DNA from: Pseudomonadota bacterium
GTDB taxonomy: Bacteria; Pseudomonadota; Alphaproteobacteria; Caulobacterales; Caulobacteraceae
Direction: 5' to 3'
Length of the DNA stretch: 12,817 bases
NCBI GenBank assembly: GCA_023424215.1
Contig: JAFAEC010000108.1
Coordinates: 1 to 12,817 of the forward strand
Part shown: in pieces, positions 7,430 through 12,817 of the stretch
Position numbering within the stretch: the stretch's first letter is position 1
Layout of the letters: each line of letters opens with the position of its first letter
Translations under genes and position numbers: made by a program
The notes under the pieces: model-generated
Databases searched by the model: none
What the model was told of the DNA's origin: nothing
What the model saw: the letters and a program-made list of their open reading frames with translations, nothing else

Positions 7430-8764
7430 ATGCGGCGCAAGATCCATCGGACACCCGGAACCCTTGTTCCGGCGTTCGCGGCGGCGGTTTCGATCCTTGT
7501 CGCGGGCTCCGCGGCCGCCCAGTCCGGGCCGTCGTCCCCCATGCCCTACGACGCGGAACGGGGCGTCTTCAGCTTCGCCGGCGGACTGGAGCGGGCCCTT
7601 CCTGCGGTGGTGCAGGTGACCACCCTGGGCCGCTCCGGCGGGCCCAGCTCGGGCGATGACGAGCCCCGGCCGATCTCCGCCGGGTCCGGCGCCATCATCG
7701 ACGCGCGCGAAGGCGTGGTCGTCACCAACAATCACGTCGTCGAGGGCGGGCGCAAATTCACCGTCGACCTGACCGACGGGCGCATCTTCGACGCGGTTCT
7801 GGTGGGCGCCGACAAGGCCACCGACCTGGCGGTCCTGAAGATCGAGGCCGACGAGGCGGCGCTGGGCCTGACCCAGATCGAGGTGGCCAACTCCGACGGT
7901 CTGCGCACCGGGGACCTGTCGTTCGCCGTCGGCTATCCCCTCGGGCTGGACCAGACCCTGACCATGGGCGTGATCTCGGGACTCGGCCGCTCCGGCATGG
8001 GCGACCGCATCGAGGACTACATCCAGACCGACGCGGCCGTGAACTCCGGCAATTCGGGCGGGCCCCTGCTGGACAGCCGCGGCCGGATGATCGGCCTCAA
8101 CACCTCGATTCTGTCCGGCGGCGGGGGCGGCAACGACGGCATCGCCTTCGCCGTGCCCAGCCGCATCATGATGTACGTCGTCGACCAGCTGCGCACGACC
8201 GGCGAGGTGCGGCGCGGCCAGACCGGCGCCATCCTCGGCTCGCTGAATCCCGAACGCTCGCGCGACTTCGGCCTCGGCTTCGTGCGCGGCGCGGTGGTCG
8301 AGGACGTCGCCCCCGGATCCTCGGCCGAGGCGGCCGGCCTGCGGCGCGGCGACATCATCACCCGCATCCAGGATCGGCCGGTGTCGAACGCCGGCACGGT
8401 GGCGGCGACCATCGGCATCGCCGAGCCGGGCACGGCGGTTCAGGTCGTCTATCTTCGCGGCGGCCGCGAGGGGCGCGCCACCCTGACGGTCGAGCCGAGA
8501 TCCGAGCAGACCGTGACGATCGGCGCCGAGGCCGTCTCGGCGCGCGGAGCCAGCTTCCGGGCGACGGCCGATGGTTTGCAGGTGGCGGCCGTGGAAGGCG
8601 GGTCGCCCGCGGCCCAGGCGGGCCTGCAGGCGGGCGATCTGGTCGCCGGCGTCGACGGGACACCGGTCTCGGCTCTCGCGGACCTGAACGCCCTGGCGAC
8701 GGATGGCGAGCATCGGGTGTCGGTGCGTCGCGACGGCGAGGAGATCGAGGTGGTCCTGCCCTGA
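7430..8764 (+). CDS. Periplasmic HtrA/DegP-like serine protease with two PDZ domains
   Basis: A 444-residue protein. ATG 7430 is chosen because AGGGGA at 7417-7422 sits 7 bases upstream and because it gives a proper Sec signal peptide (MRRK, hydrophobic core, cleavage near SAAA/Q31). The trypsin-like domain (about 45-255) carries the full triad: His102 in VVTNNHVVEGG, Asp132 in TDLAVLKIE and Ser209 in NSGNSGGPL. PDZ1 (about 262-355) contains LRRGDIITRIQDRPV; PDZ2 (about 360-444) contains LQAGDLVAGVDGTPV. It should be a soluble periplasmic protease/chaperone that removes misfolded envelope proteins. The loop before the catalytic His is short, more like DegQ than E. coli DegP. It lies 28 bases after the kinase and so probably forms part of the same operon, consistent with an envelope-stress role. 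An in-frame ATG at 7412 is possible but lacks spacing support. Confidence 0.93.
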   Translation: MRRKIHRTPGTLVPAFAAAVSILVAGSAAAQSGPSSPMPYDAERGVFSFAGGLERALPAVVQVTTLGRSGGPSSGDDEPRPISAGSGAIIDAREGVVVTNNHVVEGGRKFTVDLTDGRIFDAVLVGADKATDLAVLKIEADEAALGLTQIEVANSDGLRTGDLSFAVGYPLGLDQTLTMGVISGLGRSGMGDRIEDYIQTDAAVNSGNSGGPLLDSRGRMIGLNTSILSGGGGGNDGIAFAVPSRIMMYVVDQLRTTGEVRRGQTGAILGSLNPERSRDFGLGFVRGAVVEDVAPGSSAEAAGLRRGDIITRIQDRPVSNAGTVAATIGIAEPGTAVQVVYLRGGREGRATLTVEPRSEQTVTIGAEAVSARGASFRATADGLQVAAVEGGSPAAQAGLQAGDLVAGVDGTPVSALADLNALATDGEHRVSVRRDGEEIEVVLP

Positions 8765-8806
8765 CGCCGGCCCGGCGCCCCTCTCCGGTCGGCGGCGGAC
8801 AGCAAA

Positions 8807-8848
8807 ACGCCCGCCGGGCCGGGAGGGGGGAGGGGGCCTGACGGGCGT
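8807..8848 (+). terminator. Terminator-like hairpin after the protease gene
   Basis: ACGCCCGCCGGGCC (8807-8820) pairs with GGCCTGACGGGCGT (8835-8848): 14 positions with one mismatch and one G-T pair, and a 14-base loop made almost only of G. The downstream T-run is poor (CTCGCTTT), so termination may be weak or need Rho. It begins 42 bases after the protease stop codon. Confidence 0.6.
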
Positions 8849-9094
8849 CTCGCTTTGGAGGAAGCATCGGCCCGCCGAAGCCCTTGATGGAACGATCCAG
8901 GGGGCTGGGGGGGCTGTTCAGGATCCGGAACCGCTCCGAACTCCGACGAGCCGATGTGTCCCGTGTCGCCCCCCAAGGGGGCGGGCGATGGGCCGAACCG
9001 AGGCGTTTTCGTGTTCGACGCGATTTTCCCGGATTGCGACGTTCGCGACACGGCGTTGCCGCAAGCGGGGGCTGGTCGCGGGGACGCGGCCGGT

Positions 9095-9102
9095 CCTACA
9101 GT
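9095..9102 (+). promoter_or_regulatory. Candidate -10 element placing a leaderless start for the DUF2794 gene
   Basis: CCTACAGT resembles the Caulobacter-type -10 GCTAnAWC and ends 6 bases before ATG 9109, with no ribosome-binding site between. A weak -35 (TGGTCGC, 9073-9079) lies 15 bases upstream. If used, transcription would begin at or near the A of the ATG. Confidence 0.35.
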
Positions 9103-9108
9103 GCGGCG

Positions 9109-9441
9109 ATGAGCGACGCCGCCGATGCGCAGCCGCAGGCCGGTCCGGTCTTCTTCGACCGCCGCGAGCTGGACCAGATCCTACGGGTCTACGGCCGCAT
9201 GGTCGCCTCGGGCGAATGGCGCGACTACGCCGTCGTCGGACACCGCGACGTGGCCGAGTTCGCCGTCTTCCGCCGCTCGGGCGACGCGCCGTCCTATCGC
9301 ATCGAGAAACGTCCCGCCCTGCGCCTGCGTCAGGGCCAGTGGGCGGTGATCGGCGAGGGCGGCGTCATCCTGCGCCGCGGCCGCGAACTGGCCCAGGTGC
9401 TGCGGGTCTTCGACAGCCGGCGCTTCAGCGTGGTCGAATAG
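9109..9441 (+). CDS. DUF2794 family protein
   Basis: A 110-residue soluble protein of the alphaproteobacterial DUF2794 family, at its usual length. Recognised by VFFDRRELDQILRVYGRMV (14-32), GEWRDYA (35-41), AEFAVFRRS (49-57), YRIEKRP (63-69), WAVIGEGGVILRRGREL (78-94) and AQVLRVF (95-101). The start at ATG 9109 is where family similarity begins; upstream in-frame sequence looks non-coding. There is no ribosome-binding site, and a -10-like CCTACAGT ends 6 bases before the ATG, so the mRNA may be leaderless. No enzymatic motif or membrane segment is visible, and the function of the family is unknown. It converges on the Bax-inhibitor gene across a shared bidirectional terminator. Confidence 0.9.
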   Translation: MSDAADAQPQAGPVFFDRRELDQILRVYGRMVASGEWRDYAVVGHRDVAEFAVFRRSGDAPSYRIEKRPALRLRQGQWAVIGEGGVILRRGRELAQVLRVFDSRRFSVVE

Positions 9442-9444
9442 AAA

Positions 9445-9468
9445 AAGGCCCGGATCGCTCCGGGCCTT
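9445..9468. terminator. Bidirectional intrinsic terminator between DUF2794 and the Bax-inhibitor gene
   Basis: AAGGCCCGG (9445-9453), loop ATCGCT, CCGGGCCTT (9460-9468): a perfect 9-bp stem. Read on the - strand it is followed by a run of U (the five A at 9442-9446), a textbook terminator for the Bax-inhibitor gene. On the + strand the tail is TTCCTCGTTT, a weaker but plausible end for DUF2794. Confidence 0.88.
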
Positions 9469-9493
9469 CCTCGTTTCCTTCGGCAGGTATCGC

Positions 9494-10234
9494 CTACTCG
9501 CGGTTTCCGCCCATGAACATGAGCAGAAACTGGAACAGGTTGATGAAGTTGATGAACAGGCTCAGCGCGCCGAAGCCGGTGGCCACGCCCATCGCCGCCT
9601 CGTTTCCGCCGAGGGCGTAGTAGGTCATCTTCAGCCGCTGGGTGTCGTAGGCGATCAGGCCCGAGAAGATCAGCACGCCCGCCGCGCTGATGATCAGCAT
9701 CAGCGTGCCGCTGCCGAGGAACATGTTCACGATCGACGCGATGATCAGGCCGATCACGCCCATGATCAGGAAGGTGCCGAGGCCCGACAGGTCCTTCTTC
9801 GTCGCATAGCCGAACAGGCTCAGCGCCCCGAACGCCGCGGCGGTCACGAAGAAGGTGGAGGCCACGGACGCCCCTGTGTAGCGCAGGAAGACGAAGCCGA
9901 GCGAGGCGCCGATCGAGGCCACCACCGCCCAGTAGAGCAGGTTCACGCCGCCGGCGGTCGGGTTCTTCATGAAGAACATCGAGCCGAACAGCAGCACCAG
10001 CGGCAGGAACTGGACCACCATGCCCAGCATGGTGATGCCGTAGCCGGTCGGGGTCTGCACCCACAGCAGGCTGGTGACCGCCGGCACGTTGCCGGTCACG
10101 AAAGCGAGCGCGCCGGCCACCACGAGACCGAGGGCCAGCTTGTTGTAGACGCCCAGCATGAAGCTGCGCAGGCCCGCATCCACCGCCATGTCGGCGGTCT
10201 GCGGAATGGAATAGCCGTTTCTGAAATCGCTCAT
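9494..10234 (-). CDS. Bax inhibitor-1/YccA family integral membrane protein
   Basis: A 246-residue inner-membrane protein from ATG 10234. After a soluble N-terminus (MSDFRNGYSIPQTADMAVDAGLRSFMLGVYNKLA, family-typical) there are about seven hydrophobic helices: roughly 33-52, 68-89, 98-117, 122-143, 152-172, 176-196 and 217-241. The signature IAYDTQRLK (194-202) contains Asp197, matching one of the pH-sensing aspartates described in bacterial homologues (YetJ); the family includes calcium-leak channels and regulators of membrane proteolysis by FtsH (YccA). The exact role here is unknown. AAAGGAGGAT (10246-10255) is a strong ribosome-binding site, but its core lies about 12 bases from the ATG and a hairpin abuts it directly upstream, suggesting translational control. 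Its 3' end has a strong terminator. It is divergent from thpR over 125 bases. Confidence 0.93.
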   Translation of the reverse strand: MSDFRNGYSIPQTADMAVDAGLRSFMLGVYNKLALGLVVAGALAFVTGNVPAVTSLLWVQTPTGYGITMLGMVVQFLPLVLLFGSMFFMKNPTAGGVNLLYWAVVASIGASLGFVFLRYTGASVASTFFVTAAAFGALSLFGYATKKDLSGLGTFLIMGVIGLIIASIVNMFLGSGTLMLIISAAGVLIFSGLIAYDTQRLKMTYYALGGNEAAMGVATGFGALSLFINFINLFQFLLMFMGGNRE

Positions 10235-10256
10235 CGCGGTTTCGAATCCTCCTTTG

Positions 10257-10274
10257 GGCCGGGTCGTCCCGGCC
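10257..10274 (-). promoter_or_regulatory. Leader hairpin abutting the Bax-inhibitor ribosome-binding site
   Basis: GGCCGGG (10257-10263), TCGT loop (ACGA in the mRNA), CCCGGCC (10268-10274): a perfect 7-bp GC-only stem ending two bases before the AAAGGAGGAT ribosome-binding site at 10246-10255. In the mRNA it would lie just 5' of the ribosome-binding site. It could protect the 5' end or modulate ribosome access. There is no T-run, so it is unlikely to be a terminator. Confidence 0.5.
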
Positions 10275-10323
10275 TTTGTGCAAATATTGGTCGCGGGGGC
10301 GTCCTCTGCAAGGAAAACCGGAC

Positions 10324-10352
10324 TTGGGCCGGGCCGTTGCAGCCGCTACCAA
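10324..10352 (+). promoter_or_regulatory. Candidate promoter for thpR, leaderless
   Basis: TTGGGCC (10324-10330), a 14-base spacer, then GCTACCAA (10345-10352) fits the Caulobacter-type promoter pattern. The ATG at 10360 follows the -10 by 7 bases and has no ribosome-binding site, so transcription probably starts at or next to the start codon. This also argues against the longer in-frame GTG at 10276. Confidence 0.5.
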
Positions 10353-10359
10353 GGGTCGC

Positions 10360-10899
10360 ATGATCCGGCTGTTCACCGCCCTGTCGATCCCCGAGGACGT
10401 GGCCGAAACCCTGGCGCGCCGGCAGACGGGCCTGCCCGGAGCCAGATGGCGGACCGCTGAGCAGCTGCACGTCACCCTGGCCTTCTACGGCGAGGTCGAC
10501 GAGCGGCGGGCCGACGACCTCGCCGCCGAGCTCAGCCGGGCGGCCTCGGGCGGTCCTTTCGAGATCGTCCTGTCCGGCGTGGGGGCCTTCGGCGAAGGCC
10601 ACCGCACCCACGCCATCTGGGCCGGGGTGGAACAGAACGAGCGCCTGTCGGTGCTCGCCGGCCGCTGTCGCTCGGCCGGGGAGCGCGCGGGCGTCGCGAT
10701 GGAGCGCCGCGACTACCGCCCGCACGTGACCCTCGCCTACCTCCGGCCGCAGACCAATCCCGACCGCATCGGGGCCTGGATCACGGGCCACAACCTGCTG
10801 CGCTCGCCGCCGATCCGGATCGATCGCTTCGGGCTCTGGTCCAGCCACCTGGCGCACGAGGGCAGCCAGTATCAGCTCGAACGGGAGTACCTGCTGTGA
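10360..10899 (+). CDS. thpR: RNA 2',3'-cyclic phosphodiesterase (LigT/2H family)
   Basis: A 179-residue cytoplasmic protein, normal ThpR length. The two H-x-T-x signatures of the 2H phosphoesterase fold are intact: His37-Val-Thr39 in QLHVTLAFYGEVDE and His122-Val-Thr124 in YRPHVTLAYLR. The N-terminus MIRLFTALSIPEDV and the C-terminal FGLWSSHL with EGSQYQLEREYLL are also typical. The family hydrolyses RNA 2',3'-cyclic phosphates to 2'-phosphates. ATG 10360 is chosen because family similarity begins there and a promoter-like element ends 7 bases upstream; the frame stays open back to GTG 10276, but that part has no similarity. The GNAT gene starts inside its stop codon, so the two are translationally coupled. 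Confidence 0.92.
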   Translation: MIRLFTALSIPEDVAETLARRQTGLPGARWRTAEQLHVTLAFYGEVDERRADDLAAELSRAASGGPFEIVLSGVGAFGEGHRTHAIWAGVEQNERLSVLAGRCRSAGERAGVAMERRDYRPHVTLAYLRPQTNPDRIGAWITGHNLLRSPPIRIDRFGLWSSHLAHEGSQYQLEREYLL

Positions 10900-11432
10900 C
10901 CGGACCGGTGATCCAGACCAAACGCCTCACTCTGCGGCCCATCGCCATGGAGGACTTCCCGCGCTGGGCCGAGATGATGGCCGATCCGGAGGCGGCGCGG
11001 TTCCTGGGCGGGGCGCAGCCGGCGGCGACCGCCTGGCGCGGCTTCATGACCATGGCCGGGGCGTGGAGCCTGACCGGGGTGTCGATGTTCTCGGTGATCG
11101 AGCGCGACAGCGGCCTCTGGCTCGGCCGCATCGGTCCGTGGCGGCCGCACGACTGGCCCGGGACCGAGGTCGGCTGGGGCCTGCACCCGGACGCCCAGGG
11201 CAAGGGCTACGGGGTCGAGGCCGCGACCGCGGCCATCGACCATGCCTTCGACGTGCTGGGCTGGACCGAGGTGATCCACTGCATCGACCCGGACAATCTG
11301 CCCTCCATTCGGCTGGCCGAGCGGATCGGCTCGTACAACCAGGGCCAGACCCGTCTGCCGCCGCCGTTCGAGCAGCTGACGATCGAGCGCTGGGGCCAGA
11401 CCCGCGAGGAATGGCGGGCGCGCCGCCGCTGA
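10896..11432 (+). CDS. GNAT family N-acetyltransferase (RimJ/RimL-like)
   Basis: A 178-residue protein. It starts at GTG 10896, overlapping the thpR stop by 4 bases (GTGA), with GGGAG at 10883-10887. Typical of the RimJ/RimL-type GNAT subgroup: IQTKRLTLRPI (6-16) as the first strand, a helix MEDFPRWAEMMADPEAARFLGG (18-39), and the acetyl-CoA-binding region EVGWGLHPDAQGKGYGVEAA (91-110) with the pyrophosphate-loop motif Gln101-Gly-Lys-Gly-Tyr-Gly106. HCIDPDNLPSIRLAERIG (128-145) is the usual last helix region. It transfers an acetyl group from acetyl-CoA to an amino group; the substrate (protein N-terminus, small amine or antibiotic) cannot be told. Coupling to thpR suggests co-expression, not necessarily a shared pathway. 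Confidence 0.9.
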   Translation: MTGPVIQTKRLTLRPIAMEDFPRWAEMMADPEAARFLGGAQPAATAWRGFMTMAGAWSLTGVSMFSVIERDSGLWLGRIGPWRPHDWPGTEVGWGLHPDAQGKGYGVEAATAAIDHAFDVLGWTEVIHCIDPDNLPSIRLAERIGSYNQGQTRLPPPFEQLTIERWGQTREEWRARRR

Positions 11433-11458
11433 CCCGAAGCGCGCCTTAAGGTCACGCT

Positions 11459-11486
11459 TTGACGGGCGCCGCCGTTCCGCTAGGCA
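11459..11486 (+). promoter_or_regulatory. Promoter for the UDP-sulfoquinovose synthase-like gene
   Basis: TTGACGG (11459-11465) matches the Caulobacter-type -35 TTGACGS fully. After 13 bases GCTAGGCA (11479-11486) supplies the GCTA core of the -10. Transcription should begin near 11493, leaving a 20-base leader with the ribosome-binding site AAGAGGA. It lies within the upstream open frame and so fixes the start at ATG 11513. Confidence 0.6.
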
Positions 11487-11512
11487 GGAGCGAGGAAACG
11501 AAGAGGACGGAC

Positions 11513-12748
11513 ATGCGCGTACTGGTTCTGGGCGGCGACGGGTTCTGCGGCTGGCCCACGGCTTTGCACCTGTCCGCGCGCGGCTGGGACGTGCTGGTGG
11601 TCGACAACCTCAGCCGGCGCAACATCGACAACGAGCTGGAGGTCCAGTCGCTGACCCCGATCCGCACCATGGGCGAGCGGATCGCGGCGTGGCAGGAGGT
11701 CTCGGGCCGGACCATCGAGTTCGTCAACATGACCGTCGGCAAGGAGTTCGACCGTCTCGTCGCCCTGATCCGCGACTGGAAGCCGGACAGCGTCGTCCAC
11801 TTCGCCGAGCAGCGGGCCGCGCCGTACTCGATGAAAAGCGCCCGGCACAAGCTGTACACGGTCGACAACAACCTGAACGCCACCAACCATCTGCTGGCCG
11901 CGATCGTGGAGAGCGGGCTGGACGTGCATCTGGCCCACCTGGGCACCATGGGCGTCTATGGCTACACCACCGCCGGCCTGCGCATCCCCGAGGGCTACCT
12001 GAAGGTCACGGTCGACACTGACTTCGGCCCGGCCGAGCAGGAGATCCTGTTCCCGCCGAACCCCGGCTCGATCTACCACATGACCAAGACCCAGGACGCC
12101 CTGCTGTTCCAGTTCTACGCCAAGAACGACGGGCTCCGGATCACCGACCTGCACCAGGGCATCGTCTGGGGGGCCCAGACCGAAGAAACCCGCAAGGACG
12201 AGCGGCTGATCAACCGGTTCGACTACGACGGCGACTACGGCACGGTGCTGAACCGGTTCCTGATGCAGGCGGCGGTCGGTTATCCCCTGACCGTGCATGG
12301 CTCGGGCGGTCAGACGCGGGCCTTCATCCACATCCAGGACACTGTCCGCTGCGTCGAACTGGCGCTGAAGAACCCGCCGAAGTCCGGCGAGCGGGTCAAG
12401 ATCCTCAACCAGATGACCGAGAGCCGCCGCGTCCGCGACCTCGCCCGCATGGTGGCCGACATGACCGGGGCCGAGATCCATCACGTGCCGAACCCGCGGC
12501 AGGAGGCGGACGAGAACGAGCTGGTGGTCGCCAACGACCAGTTCCGCGAACTGGGCCTGAAGCCGATCACCCTCGCCGAGGGGCTGATGGCGGACGTCGC
12601 CGACATCGCGCGCCGCTACGCCGACCGGGCCGACCTGTCCAAGGTGCCGTGCGTGTCCAGCTGGAACAGCCGGCGCGCCGAGGCGATCGCCACGGAGCCG
12701 GCCGAGATCGCTTCGGTCACCGCCGCGGCACACGCCCGCTCGGCCTGA
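11513..12748 (+). CDS. UDP-sulfoquinovose synthase-like NAD-dependent epimerase (SQD1/SqdB family)
   Basis: A 411-residue extended short-chain dehydrogenase. ATG 11513 is chosen because AAGAGGA (11501-11507) sits 5 bases upstream and a promoter ends at 11486. It matches plant SQD1/bacterial SqdB in order: NAD-binding GGDGFCGWPTALHLS (7-21), VVDNLSRR, SLTPI, VVHFAEQRAAPYSM (94-107), LGTMGVYGY (143-151) with Thr145, Tyr188-His-Met-Thr-Lys192, TDLHQGIVWGAQTEET (211-226), NRFDYDGDYGTVLNRF (234-249), GGQTRAFIHIQDTVRCVELAL (265-285), and PNPRQEADEN. SQD1 uses the same Thr/Tyr/Lys set. Known family members make UDP-sulfoquinovose from UDP-glucose and sulfite, the head-group donor for sulfolipid. Whether this homologue does so is inferred: no sulfolipid glycosyltransferase is in view. 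The C-terminal tail (about 386-411) is alanine-rich and not conserved. A Rossmann-type gene starts 6 bases downstream. Confidence 0.85.
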   Translation: MRVLVLGGDGFCGWPTALHLSARGWDVLVVDNLSRRNIDNELEVQSLTPIRTMGERIAAWQEVSGRTIEFVNMTVGKEFDRLVALIRDWKPDSVVHFAEQRAAPYSMKSARHKLYTVDNNLNATNHLLAAIVESGLDVHLAHLGTMGVYGYTTAGLRIPEGYLKVTVDTDFGPAEQEILFPPNPGSIYHMTKTQDALLFQFYAKNDGLRITDLHQGIVWGAQTEETRKDERLINRFDYDGDYGTVLNRFLMQAAVGYPLTVHGSGGQTRAFIHIQDTVRCVELALKNPPKSGERVKILNQMTESRRVRDLARMVADMTGAEIHHVPNPRQEADENELVVANDQFRELGLKPITLAEGLMADVADIARRYADRADLSKVPCVSSWNSRRAEAIATEPAEIASVTAAAHARSA

Positions 12749-12754
12749 GGCGCG

Positions 12755-12817
12755 ATGACCGGGCCGCTTGCGTCGGTGTCCCTGCTGGTCTTCGGCGGCG
12801 GCTGGCTGGGCCAGGCC
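12755..12817 (+). CDS. N-terminus of a Rossmann-fold (NAD(P)-binding) protein, cut by the window edge
   Basis: Only 21 residues are visible from ATG 12755, 6 bases after the preceding stop. The first strand and glycine-rich turn (SLLVFGGGWLGQA, Gly-Gly-Gly-x-x-Gly) are what an NAD(P)-dependent epimerase/reductase or SDR protein begins with. The short gap implies one operon with the SqdB-like gene. An upstream GAGG (12747-12750) overlaps the previous stop and may serve as ribosome-binding site. The specific enzyme cannot be named from this fragment. Confidence 0.6.
   Translation, partial: MTGPLASVSLLVFGGGWLGQA

Larger units (their letters stand above)
8765..9108. other. 344-base stretch without a convincing gene
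   Basis: Between the protease and the DUF2794 gene. It holds the terminator-like hairpin (8807-8848) and a G-run segment (8900-8913: five G, CT, seven G). It also holds a tight hairpin GCCCCC-CAA-GGGGGC (8968-8982) and the likely promoter of the downstream gene at its right end. Open frames cross it on both strands, but they give arginine/proline/glycine-rich translations with no recognisable domain or convincing start. TCGGCCC near 8869 is complementary to GGGCCGA near 8990, so a folded transcript (small RNA or long leader) is possible but unproven. Confidence 0.5.

Noticed and set aside
5827..7542. A 571-codon open frame antisense to the kinase and protease start
   Set aside because: His/Arg/Gly/Ala/Pro-rich translation with no motif; an antisense shadow of high-GC coding sequence.
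7379..8713. A 444-codon open frame antisense to the protease
   Set aside because: The opposite strand encodes an intact HtrA with catalytic triad and PDZ domains; the antisense translation has no domain.
8884..9108. In-frame N-terminal extension of DUF2794 back to 8884
   Set aside because: The extension is Arg/Gly/Ser-rich without family similarity and would run through the likely promoter; ATG 9109 fits the family length.
11480..12733. A 417-codon open frame antisense to the SqdB-like gene
   Set aside because: The sense strand is a full-length family match with a promoter and ribosome-binding site; the antisense translation is compositionally typical of a shadow frame.

Overview
The window is very GC-rich, densely packed DNA with strong third-position GC bias in every gene. 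The gene families (DUF2794, DUF2007, DUF6356, a Bax-inhibitor/YccA protein, a DegP-type protease next to an OmpR/EnvZ-type pair) and several promoter-like sites of the form TTGaCGS-N13/14-GCTAnnnn point to an alphaproteobacterium, most likely Caulobacterales (Brevundimonas/Caulobacter-like). That placement is inferred from family and motif recognition, not from a search. I see no mobile element, tRNA, rRNA or CRISPR array; this looks like core chromosome with some accessory metabolism.

Layout. (1) 1-1339, + strand: the 3' end of odhB/sucB (E2 of 2-oxoglutarate dehydrogenase) and a small DUF2007 protein with a C-terminal membrane helix. (2) 1323-4223: a glutarate-catabolism locus. A CaiB/BaiF (class III) CoA-transferase and a small DUF6356 protein lie on the - strand, divergent from glutaryl-CoA dehydrogenase (gcdH) on the + strand. 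Together the transferase and dehydrogenase would take glutarate to glutaryl-CoA and then crotonyl-CoA. (3) 4225-8764: a DUF3313 outer-membrane lipoprotein on the - strand, divergent from a + strand cluster of response regulator, sensor histidine kinase and periplasmic HtrA/DegP-like protease, a layout suggesting an envelope-stress module. (4) 8765-9108: a 344-base stretch without a gene, holding a terminator-like hairpin that overlaps a G-quadruplex motif, and G-runs. (5) 9109-10234: DUF2794 (+) and a seven-helix Bax-inhibitor-1/YccA protein (-), converging on a shared bidirectional terminator. (6) 10360-11432: thpR (RNA 2',3'-cyclic phosphodiesterase) and a GNAT acetyltransferase, overlapping by 4 bases. 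(7) 11513-12817: a UDP-sulfoquinovose synthase (SQD1/SqdB)-like epimerase with a good promoter, followed 6 bases later by the start of a Rossmann-type gene that runs off the window.

No clearly new multi-gene system is evident. The items most worth a second look are the SqdB-like gene with its unusual downstream partner, the regulator-kinase-protease cluster with an atypical regulator C-terminus, the heptamer/inverted repeat bracketing the CoA-transferase start, and the leader hairpin abutting the ribosome-binding site of the Bax-inhibitor gene.
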